From: Actinosynnema sp. ALI-1.44
Lineage (GTDB): Bacteria; Actinomycetota; Actinomycetes; Mycobacteriales; Pseudonocardiaceae
Direction: 5' to 3'
NCBI RefSeq assembly: GCF_001984155.1
Contig: NZ_MTQO01000044.1
Coordinates: 343,145-407,144 of the forward strand
Length of the DNA: 64,000 nt
The notes under the pieces are model-generated. The model had not been told where the DNA came from, did not search any database, and was given only the letters and a program-made list of their open reading frames with translations. Positions 25,135 to 32,317 of the stretch are shown here, one piece after another; positions within the stretch are counted from its first letter, which is position 1; each line of letters opens with the position of its first letter. The position numbers and the translations under genes are program-made.

Positions 25135-26352
25135 CTACGAGGTCGCGGTGACTCCCTGATCGGCTCCGGCAGATGTGGCCGGCGCCCGGTGCCAGGCGAG
25201 TGCGACAAGCAGTGAGGCTCCGGTCAGGATCACACCGAACCACACAACACTGGTGAGGCCGAGGCCGTCGACGACGAGTCCGCCGAAGAACGCTCCCAGC
25301 GCGATCGACAGGTTGTACTGCAAGGTGTTGATCGCCATCGCCGCTTCGAACGCATCCGGTGCGGCGGCCAGTGTCATGTTGATCTGGGACAGGTTGGCGG
25401 CACCGAAGGAGATTCCCCACAACCCCACCGCGGCCATCAGACCGACAACGCTGCTGCTGATCGTGAGCAGGAGCAGCATGGACGCCAAGAGCCCGCCGCA
25501 GGACACGAGGAAACTGACCCGCAGATTCTTGTTCACCGTGTGTCCGGCGATCACATTCCCGACCGCTCCGCCGAGGCCGAACACAACCAGGGCGACAGTG
25601 AGATAACCCGCCGTATTCGTCGCATTGTTCTCGACGAAGGGCCGGATGAACGTATACACCCCGAAGTGCCCCAGCACGTACAGCATGACGGTGATCATCA
25701 CCGCGCGGAGGCGGACGTTCTTGATGGGAAGTCCGAAGACCTCCCGGACCGAGACCACTCCCTGCGACGGCAGCGGGGGAACCAACGCGGCGACTGCCAG
25801 GAACACCAGCGCGCTGAGGCCGCTCCAGATGTAGAACGTGGTCTGCCAACTGGTCAGGTCTTCGAGGAACGTGCCAAGCGGGATGCCGACCACCGTGGCG
25901 ATCGACATGCCGGACATGACAACCGCGGCGGCCCTGCTGGCGTGGCGTTGCTCCACGATGCGCATCGCCATGCTCACGCCGATGGCCCAGAACACGCCGT
26001 GGGCGAACCCCATGACGAGTCGAGTGGCCAGCAGCAGCGGGTAGTTCGGCACGGCGGCCGTGATCAGGTTGCCCACGGCCAGTACCACCAGCAGTGCCGA
26101 CAGCAGAAGACGGCGGTCGGCCCGCCTCGTCCACCCGACGATGAACGGCACTCCCAAGCCTGCCGAAATGCCGAAAAGGGTGACCATCAGAGCGGCGGTT
26201 CCTGTCGGCACTCCCAGGGTCGCGCCCATCGGCGTCAGCAGGCCGATGGGCATCAGCTCAGTGGTCACGAAGGTGAACAGACTGGCCGTGATGGCGACTA
26301 CGCCCAGCCATGCTTTGGCGGATGACCGCGTTGTTTCATCGCTCGTGGTCAT
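25135..26352 (-). CDS. MFS transporter (SotB/AraJ-like drug or sugar exporter)
   Basis: 405 residues and about 12 hydrophobic segments. The signature of the DHA1 family is present: a first helix with FTFVTTELMPIGLL (TE in TM1) and WTRRADRRLLLSALL in the loop after TM2. ATG 26352 is chosen because GAGGAAGAG precedes it; ATGs at 26373 and 26394 are less supported. It is expected to export small polar molecules. Its place at the edge of the cluster suggests a counterpart of the minimycin exporter MinT. Confidence 0.88.
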   Translation of the reverse strand: MTTSDETTRSSAKAWLGVVAITASLFTFVTTELMPIGLLTPMGATLGVPTGTAALMVTLFGISAGLGVPFIVGWTRRADRRLLLSALLVVLAVGNLITAAVPNYPLLLATRLVMGFAHGVFWAIGVSMAMRIVEQRHASRAAAVVMSGMSIATVVGIPLGTFLEDLTSWQTTFYIWSGLSALVFLAVAALVPPLPSQGVVSVREVFGLPIKNVRLRAVMITVMLYVLGHFGVYTFIRPFVENNATNTAGYLTVALVVFGLGGAVGNVIAGHTVNKNLRVSFLVSCGGLLASMLLLLTISSSVVGLMAAVGLWGISFGAANLSQINMTLAAAPDAFEAAMAINTLQYNLSIALGAFFGGLVVDGLGLTSVVWFGVILTGASLLVALAWHRAPATSAGADQGVTATS

Positions 26353-26546
26353 AGACTCTTCCTCGCTGATCATAGAGGTGAAGGACAAACACAATTTCCG
26401 TGACGGTTATTCGATCGGACTGAACTGAAGATCGGATCGCGCTGGGGACCGCAGGTGTGTTCGAAAGATGACGAAAAGGCGGCGCGGTTGATCAGCCGCG
26501 TTGGTGCACGGTGTGGGCACCCATCAGAACCGGGTGCTCACAGTGG

Positions 26547-26590
26547 GGTGAATCAACAGTGGTGGTGAATCAACTGGGGCGGTGAATCAA
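26547..26590. repeat. Three 17-base-spaced direct repeats
   Basis: The sequence GGTGAATCAA occurs at 26547-26556, 26564-26573 and 26581-26590, exactly 17 bases apart, with similar G-rich spacers. The last copy overlaps the stop codon of the tetR gene. The region lies about 200 bases upstream of the MFS gene. It may be a regulator binding array or the result of small tandem duplication. Confidence 0.75.
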
Positions 26591-27240
26591 TCGTGATGCA
26601 GGAGTCGAGAACTGTCGTGCCGCTGACCGCGTTGCTCGCTGATGAGCACCAAGCGCTCGAAGTCGACCGCTGCTCCCCGCAGCACGATGTCCACCAGTCG
26701 CCTCGCCGACGATTGGTCGATCGGTGCGCCGCCGAACAGCGCGCGCTGGTAAGCCGTGGCCGCCAGCAGGTCGACGAGGGCGTCCGTGTCGACATCCGGC
26801 CGCAGGTCGCCCCGCTCGACCGCACGTTCGATCGCGGCGGTCGCGGCCTGCTTGCTCGGCCGCACCAGCACGGAAACCAGGTGTTCGTGCAGTTCGGGAT
26901 CGGCAGCGCAGTCGGCGATCAGCGGCGCGAGGATCCCGTTCGGCAGTTGGGCGTGCAGTGTCTCGGCCAGGAGCCGCACCGTCCGGGTCAGGTCGCATCG
27001 GGTGCACCCGGTGTCCGGAGTGGGTGGCGCCACGAGGATCGACGCCAGAGCGCAGATGACCAACCGTTGCCGCTTGGGCCACCGGCGCCGGATCGCGGCT
27101 TTCGTCGTACCCGCAGCGGCCGCGACCTTTTCGAGGGCGAACTTGGCGTACCCGCAGTTGCGCAACGCCTCCACCGTCGCGGCCAGAACGGCCGCGTCGA
27201 TCGAGGGGTCGCGTGGTCGACCTGCTCCGGCGGGACTCAA
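26587..27240 (-). CDS. TetR family transcriptional regulator
   Basis: 217 residues with a TetR DNA-binding domain at about residues 10-60 (LAATVEALRNCGYAKFALE, AAAAGTTKAAIRRRWPKRQ) and a TetR-C-type ligand domain. It reads in the same direction as the MFS gene downstream and may regulate the cluster, perhaps through the repeats at 26547-26590. Its start overlaps the end of a broken VOC gene by 4 bases. Confidence 0.88.
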   Translation of the reverse strand: MSPAGAGRPRDPSIDAAVLAATVEALRNCGYAKFALEKVAAAAGTTKAAIRRRWPKRQRLVICALASILVAPPTPDTGCTRCDLTRTVRLLAETLHAQLPNGILAPLIADCAADPELHEHLVSVLVRPSKQAATAAIERAVERGDLRPDVDTDALVDLLAATAYQRALFGGAPIDQSSARRLVDIVLRGAAVDFERLVLISEQRGQRHDSSRLLHHD

Positions 27241-27473
27241 CGCTCGGCATCCCGAGGGCCCTGACGGAGCTCGACGGCGCCGGTGCCCGGGCCCGTCAGG
27301 GGGGTCGACCGCGCCACATCGCGCGCGTCAGACCGGCTGACCGGTAACCGCCACCTCGTGACCCGGTCCCCCGCGAGACCGAGTGTGTCCCCGCAGAACT
27401 GCATTGCCCGCTCAACATCCTCCACGTTCGACACCCCATGATCCAACGTCGTAGCTCGCACGGCAACCTCCAA
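27237..27473 (-). pseudogene. Truncated VOC-family gene remnant
   Basis: 78 codons. The first 38 residues resemble a VOC N-terminus (TTLDHGVSNVEDVERAMQFC, then GDTLGL). After that the reading frame turns into low-complexity, unrelated sequence (SRSDARDVARSTPLTGPG) and ends far short of the 120-140 residues usual for the family. It looks like the N-terminal piece of a gene damaged by deletion or frameshift. Confidence 0.55.
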
Positions 27474-27655
27474 ATTCGATCCGCACCGAGTCGGATCGTA
27501 TTTGATCCACTGGTCACAGGCAACTACTTGGCCTTGATGGCAGGTCGAAGCGCACGCGACCCGGTGGAGTCGTAGACCACGGGCGTCACCGCCGCCACTG
27601 CGGCGATCACGCCTCCGATCCGGTCAACCCGCCATGAGGCGTGTTCGGGTCGGGA

Positions 27656-28363
27656 TCAGCTACGCGGGCTGTCCGCCGAAGGAAAGCCCGCCTGAAAGGC
27701 GAACACGACCGCTTGCGCGCGGTCCTGGAGATCCAACTTGTCGAGCAGGTGGGAGATGTGCGACTTCACTGTCGATTCGCTGATGGACAGCAGCGCGGCC
27801 ACCGCGGCAGGCGTCTGCCCTCGGGCGAGCAAGCCGAGAACCTCGACCTCTCGTGCCGTGAGGCGCGAGAGCTTCCCCATCGCGCAGACGTCGCCGACCG
27901 GTAATCGCTCAAGGAGCCTGCCGATCAGCGAATCGATGACGGAGGGGGTGAAGAACGACTGCCCACAGGCCACGAAACGAATGACCTGGACAAGCATGGA
28001 AACACCGTCCGCTCGTCGCGCCAGCCCCCGAACGCCCGAACGGAGAGCACCCAGCGCGTCATCAGGAGACCACCCGTCCGTGAGCGCGACCACGGGTACG
28101 GGATCCTGGGAATCGACCCACGACGGCGGCAGGAGATCGAATTTCACCGAGCCGCCGACCCATTCGGCGACGACGACGTCCGGCCGAGCTGTCCGACCGG
28201 TCGACTGGTTCTCCGGAGAGCCGACAGGAGCGAGGGCCTGAAGATCGGATTCGTCGTCGATCGCTGCCCGTAAACCCGCACTCGACAGCGCATCCATCCC
28301 ATGAATTGCGATATGTTTGACAAACGAATTGTTTTTGTCAATTTCTTTACGAACCGGCAGCAT
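27656..28363 (-). CDS. NarL/LuxR-type regulator with a degenerate receiver domain
   Basis: 235 residues. The C-terminal HTH is clear (LSRLTAREVEVLGLLARGQT, then STVKSHISHLLDKLDLQDR). The N-terminal part keeps the receiver fold pattern but lacks its key residues. The acidic pair near the start is absent (KHIAIHGMDALSSAGL), and the phospho-acceptor position reads VVVAEW, with Glu in place of Asp. Control is therefore likely not by ordinary phosphorylation. No histidine kinase lies beside it. The start at 28363 is uncertain; an inverted repeat TTGACAAA/TTTGTCAA (28317-28341) lies in the first codons, which might mean a later start. Confidence 0.82.
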   Translation of the reverse strand: MLPVRKEIDKNNSFVKHIAIHGMDALSSAGLRAAIDDESDLQALAPVGSPENQSTGRTARPDVVVAEWVGGSVKFDLLPPSWVDSQDPVPVVALTDGWSPDDALGALRSGVRGLARRADGVSMLVQVIRFVACGQSFFTPSVIDSLIGRLLERLPVGDVCAMGKLSRLTAREVEVLGLLARGQTPAAVAALLSISESTVKSHISHLLDKLDLQDRAQAVVFAFQAGFPSADSPRS

Positions 28364-28718
28364 CGTCCCCCAACTCCTCCGCTCGCGCGTCTGCGCCGAA
28401 TAGCCCCACGCCTCTGTAACCTAACACCCAGCACGCCACCCTCGTGGTACTCGTCAAGTCCAATTGAGATGACTCTGCCCCATCGTGCACCGGGGAGGTT
28501 ACCCGAGAAGCAGGGACTGAAAACGTGTCCAAGCTGGTCGAGAACAGTGATTTTCATGAACGATCCGAGCGAAATGATCACGCCTTTGGACGGTGCGGCG
28601 GTGGGGTTTGCCCGGCTCATTAGACAGGCACGCGGCCGGAGTCCGCTGAAGCCCGCACACCGCCATGCGCGTTCGTCCGCCAAGCCGGAGACCTCGGCGA
28701 TTGGGTACGCTCCCGGTT
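28364..28718. other. Divergent intergenic region between narL-like and marR genes
   Basis: 355 bases, locally less GC-rich. It should hold the promoters of both divergent genes. A 59-codon frame from ATG 28556 on the + strand runs into the marR start but lacks a ribosome-binding site and is not called as a gene. No RNA gene is recognised. Confidence 0.5.
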
Positions 28719-29261
28719 GTGCCGGATCATGTTGACAGAATTCTGGGGCAGTGGGCTGGCGCCCGACCCGACCTGGACGTTTCGCCGATGGCGGTGATCG
28801 GGCGAGTGACCCGACTGGCCCGCGTATTGGACAGCGAGATGCGCAGGACGTTCGCCAAGCACGACCTCGACCGCCCGGCGTTCGACGTACTGGCCACGTT
28901 GCGCCGCTCCGGCCGCCTGACCCCGGTCGAACTGATGCGGTCAGCCATGATCACCTCCGGTGCGATCTCCCAGCGACTGGACCGGCTCGAGGCTCGCGGC
29001 CTGGTGACCAGGCAGCCGGACAGCACCAACGGCCGCCGGGTGTACGTCGACCTGACGGCGGAGGGCCGCGAGTTGATCGACCGCGCCCTGCCTGACCACG
29101 TCGACACCGAGCACCGCCTGCTGAAGTCGATGACCAGGGCCCAACGGGACAAACTGGCCGGCACACTGCGCAACCTCCTGCTGGCACTCGACGACTTCGC
29201 CGAAGAGGACAGCGAACCGGCCGCGGGTCCGACCGGTCCAACACCGCCGCGTTTGACTTAG
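28719..29261 (+). CDS. MarR family transcriptional regulator
   Basis: 180 residues with the MarR winged helix: LDRPAFDVLATLRRSGRLTP, AMITSGAISQRLDRLEARGL and the wing PDSTNGRRVYVDLTAEG. GTG 28719 gives the N-terminus VPDHVDRILGQW; no strong ribosome-binding site is seen, so it may be leaderless. The stop codon lies inside the first of two perfect palindromes (29256-29291), probably its own binding sites, located upstream of the DsbA-like gene. It is probably the repressor of the downstream oxidoreductase-transporter pair. Confidence 0.9.
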   Translation: MPDHVDRILGQWAGARPDLDVSPMAVIGRVTRLARVLDSEMRRTFAKHDLDRPAFDVLATLRRSGRLTPVELMRSAMITSGAISQRLDRLEARGLVTRQPDSTNGRRVYVDLTAEGRELIDRALPDHVDTEHRLLKSMTRAQRDKLAGTLRNLLLALDDFAEEDSEPAAGPTGPTPPRLT

Positions 29262-29291
29262 CGCTAAGTCCGCTATAACTTAGCGCTAAGT
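29256..29291. promoter_or_regulatory. Two identical MarR-type palindromic operators
   Basis: ACTTAGCGCTAAGT occurs at 29256-29269 and again at 29278-29291; each is a perfect 14-base palindrome, and the centres are 22 bases (two helical turns) apart. TTAG-N2-CTAA-like dyads are known MarR-family sites. They lie between marR and the DsbA-like gene, about 120 bases before the latter. Confidence 0.85.
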
Positions 29292-29412
29292 GGTTGACGC
29301 GACGGTGGACCGAGCGCGGCCCCCGGGGTGTGAGTCCCAGCGGGAACAGTCCGGCCACCACGTACTCAGCTTGATCAGTTCCACTTCCCGGTCGAGAAGG
29401 GGTTGATTTCGC

Positions 29413-30066
29413 ATGCCCGCGGTGCCCGCGACGAGTTCGGACGGACAGACCGCCACTGTTGTCGACATGTGGGTCGATCCGCGTTGCCCATGGGCGTGGA
29501 TCACCTCCCGCTGGCTGCTGGAGGTCGAACAGGTGCGACCCGTCGAAACCCGCTTTCACGTGATGAGCCTTTCGGTGCTCAATGAGGGACGGGAAGTGCC
29601 GGAGAAGTACAGGCAGGGCATGATCGAGGGCTGGGGTTGCGTGCGTGTCTGCATCGCGGCAGAACAGCAGCACGGCAATGAAGTACTGCGGCCGCTCTAC
29701 AACGCCATGGGCACCCTGATTCATCTGAAGAAAGCCGGTCTGGGCCGGACCATGATCACCGCCGCCCTCGCGGAAGCCGATCTACCGGCCGAACTCGTCG
29801 ATGCGGCGGAAGACACGGGCTATGACCCGGCGCTGCGCGCCAGTCACCATGCCGGTATGGATCCCGTCGGCACCGAGGTCGGCACTCCGGTCATCCACGT
29901 TCCAGGGCCTGACGGAGAGCCCATCGCGTTCTTCGGCCCGGTGATCACCCCGATTCCGCGTGGTTTGGCCGCCGGTCGCCTCTGGGACGGCGTCCTCGCG
30001 GTGACAAGCACCGACGGTTTCTTCGAACTCAAACGGAGCCGGAACCGCGAAGCCAGCTTCGACTGA
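29413..30066 (+). CDS. Mycothiol-dependent nitroreductase-like DsbA-family protein (Rv2466c type)
   Basis: 217 residues, similar in length and order of motifs to M. tuberculosis Rv2466c: active-site segment DPRCPWAWITSRWLLEV, then FHVMSLSVLNEGRE, SHHAGMDPVGTEVGTPVIHV, FFGPVITPIPRG and FFELKR near the C-terminus. Rv2466c has CPWC; here the second Cys is Ala, giving a single-Cys CPWA site. Such a protein could still use mycothiol for the resolving step. Expected location is the cytoplasm. MarR operators upstream suggest induction by an oxidant or drug, and an EamA exporter follows. Confidence 0.85.
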   Translation: MPAVPATSSDGQTATVVDMWVDPRCPWAWITSRWLLEVEQVRPVETRFHVMSLSVLNEGREVPEKYRQGMIEGWGCVRVCIAAEQQHGNEVLRPLYNAMGTLIHLKKAGLGRTMITAALAEADLPAELVDAAEDTGYDPALRASHHAGMDPVGTEVGTPVIHVPGPDGEPIAFFGPVITPIPRGLAAGRLWDGVLAVTSTDGFFELKRSRNREASFD

Positions 30067-30149
30067 CGCACGGGTCGAGCGGGAAACGCAAATCCCTCCA
30101 GGGTCGACGTGATCCCTGACCGGTGCACAGTCACGGAAGGCAGCGCGAT

Positions 30150-31121
30150 ATGAAAAGCGACCGCCAACTCCTGACGGCAGGGGTGACAGCGCTGGCACCC
30201 GCGGTGTGGGGAAGCACTTATCTGGTGACGACCGAATGGCTGCCGCCCGACCGACCGCTGCTGGCCACTACCGCGCGGGTGCTTCCCGCAGGACTGTTGC
30301 TGCTCGCGTTCGTCCGCACATTGCCGGGCCGGAATTGGTTATGGCGCACTCTGGTGCTCGGCACGCTCAACATAGCCGCGTTCAACTTTCTGCTGTTCGT
30401 CGCTGCCTATCGCCTGCCGGGCGGCATCGCGGCAATGATCATGGCGGTCCAGCCGATGGTCGTTCTGCTCCTGGCAGCGCTGCTGATGAGAGACCGAATT
30501 CGCTTCGTGCACGTGGTGGCCTGCGTCCTCGGGGCTGTCGGCGTCGTGCTGCTCGTGTTCAAGGGGACAGCGGCGGTGGATCTGGTCGGGGTCCTGGCGG
30601 CACTGGTCGCGGCGATCTGCATGGCCACCGGCATCACGCTGACGAAGCACTGGGGACGCCCGGACGGAGTGGGGCTGCTCGCATTCACCGGCTGGCAGCT
30701 CACTGCGGGCGGACTCGTGTCGTTGCCCTTCACCCTGGCCGTCGAAGGACTGCCGGCCACCATCACGGGAACCAACCTCGTCGGGTTCGTCTATCTGCTG
30801 TCTCTCGGTGCTGCCATCAGCTACGCGGTCTGGTTCCGCGGCATCGAGCGGCTGCCTGCCTTCGCGGTCTCGTTCCTCGCCCTGGGCAGTCCGATCGTGG
30901 CGACCCTGCTGGGGTACCTGTTCAAGGACCAGACGTTGACGATTCTCCAGCTGGCCGGAATCGCCGTGATCATCAGTGCCGTGCTGCTCGCCCAACCCAG
31001 GCCGACCAGGCAACGGGCGACCGTCGCCCGCCGCGATTCCACTGACGGCACCAATGCCACCGCACTCGACTCGAACCTCCCTGCCGCGCCTGTCCACAAC
31101 GTCCCCGGGCAGAACACCTAA
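30150..31121 (+). CDS. EamA/DMT-superfamily transporter
   Basis: 323 residues with about ten hydrophobic segments in two EamA halves (WGSTYLVTTEWLPPDRPL in the first; GFVYLLSLGAAISYAVWF in the second) and a polar C-terminal tail. ATG 30150 follows GGAAGG. It is a probable exporter of small metabolites and is likely cotranscribed with the nitroreductase-like gene under MarR control. Its stop TAA overlaps the stop of the convergent MFS gene by 4 bases. Confidence 0.88.
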   Translation: MKSDRQLLTAGVTALAPAVWGSTYLVTTEWLPPDRPLLATTARVLPAGLLLLAFVRTLPGRNWLWRTLVLGTLNIAAFNFLLFVAAYRLPGGIAAMIMAVQPMVVLLLAALLMRDRIRFVHVVACVLGAVGVVLLVFKGTAAVDLVGVLAALVAAICMATGITLTKHWGRPDGVGLLAFTGWQLTAGGLVSLPFTLAVEGLPATITGTNLVGFVYLLSLGAAISYAVWFRGIERLPAFAVSFLALGSPIVATLLGYLFKDQTLTILQLAGIAVIISAVLLAQPRPTRQRATVARRDSTDGTNATALDSNLPAAPVHNVPGQNT

Positions 31122-32317
31122 CGCACCGCGCGGACCGGGCGGATCAGTGCTGCGCCGATCAGGGCGACCACGGCGGCCAACAGGTAAAGCCCGGTGTACC
31201 CGCCCAGGAGGGTGATCACCGCTCCAGCGACGGCGGGGGCCACAGCCTGGGGCGCGGTGTTGGCGATGTTCACGATGCCCAGGTCACGCGCGCGGCTGGC
31301 TTGCGAGGGCAGCACTTCGGTGATCAACGCGTTGTCGACCGCGAGGTAGACGCCGTACCCGACGCCCATCAACGCGGCGGCGACCATCGCCGTCGGCCAG
31401 CTCTGGCCGAACCCGAGCACGATCATCGCGACGCCGACGATCACCGACGACACCACCACGAACACCTTGCGCCTGCCGGTCCGGTCCGACCACCGCCCGG
31501 CGACCACGCTCGTCAGCAGCACACCGACCGCGTACAGCACGATCAGCACGAACACCGCCTTCGGCGGATCGGGGTGTTCGACCACGTCACGCAGGTAGTA
31601 CAGCAAGTACAGAGTGCCGACGGCGTTGGCGAGCTGGATGGCGAACCGGCAGCCGAACGCCCACCCCAGGTCCCTGCTGCCGCGCACGCGGAACGGCTCC
31701 GGTTTCGGGCGGGTGGCCGGAGGCCGGTCGAGCGGGTTGAGCAGGAACGGCACGATCAACGCGAGCAGCAGCACGGCCAGCAGCAGGTAGCCGTTGAACT
31801 GCCCGGTGACGACCGCGGTCACCAGGAACGAACCGACCACCAACGCCAGCGGGACCGGCAGCCCGACGAACGCCGACACCAACCCGCGTTGCCGCACAGG
31901 TACCTGGTCGGGCACGGACGCCGTCAGCGCCGCGTACATCGCGTTGGTTCCCGCTTGTACCGCCACCCACAACAACGCCACACCAAGGATGGTGTGCTGT
32001 GCGCCGAGCGCGACCAGAGCGGCGGCACACACCAGGCCGCTGCCCAGCACCCACGGCCGCCGCCTGCCGAACCGCGACATCGTCCGGTCGGACAACGCAC
32101 CGGCGATCGGGCAGACCACAATGGACACGATCGCGGCCGCGGTCGTGATCCAGCCGAGGTTGACCACCTTCGACGCCGCGTCGATCGACTCGATCTGCAA
32201 CGGCAGCAGCACCTGGATCGGGGTCAGCACGGCGATCGACATACCGAGCGTCGCCGCCGACAACGACCCGACCCACAGCGCACCGACCGGTTTCACCGGC
32301 GTGTCGGACACGGTCAC
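31118..32317 (-). CDS. MFS transporter (GPH/sugar-type)
   Basis: 399 residues, about 12 hydrophobic segments, with loop motifs ALSDRTMSRFGRRRPWV and GRWSDRTGRRKVF at the two MFS repeat positions. The GTG start (32315-32317) overlaps the stop codon of the esterase gene as GTGA, and GGAGGG lies just before it. It is the last gene of a three-gene coupled operon (AMP ligase, esterase, MFS). The substrate could be the ester product or a precursor; this is inferred from context only. Confidence 0.87.
   Translation of the reverse strand: MTVSDTPVKPVGALWVGSLSAATLGMSIAVLTPIQVLLPLQIESIDAASKVVNLGWITTAAAIVSIVVCPIAGALSDRTMSRFGRRRPWVLGSGLVCAAALVALGAQHTILGVALLWVAVQAGTNAMYAALTASVPDQVPVRQRGLVSAFVGLPVPLALVVGSFLVTAVVTGQFNGYLLLAVLLLALIVPFLLNPLDRPPATRPKPEPFRVRGSRDLGWAFGCRFAIQLANAVGTLYLLYYLRDVVEHPDPPKAVFVLIVLYAVGVLLTSVVAGRWSDRTGRRKVFVVVSSVIVGVAMIVLGFGQSWPTAMVAAALMGVGYGVYLAVDNALITEVLPSQASRARDLGIVNIANTAPQAVAPAVAGAVITLLGGYTGLYLLAAVVALIGAALIRPVRAVR

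Noticed and set aside
28556..28735. 59-codon + strand frame ending in GCAGSC upstream of marR, considered as a RiPP precursor
   Set aside because: No ribosome-binding site, no neighbouring modifying enzyme gene, and overlap with the marR start.
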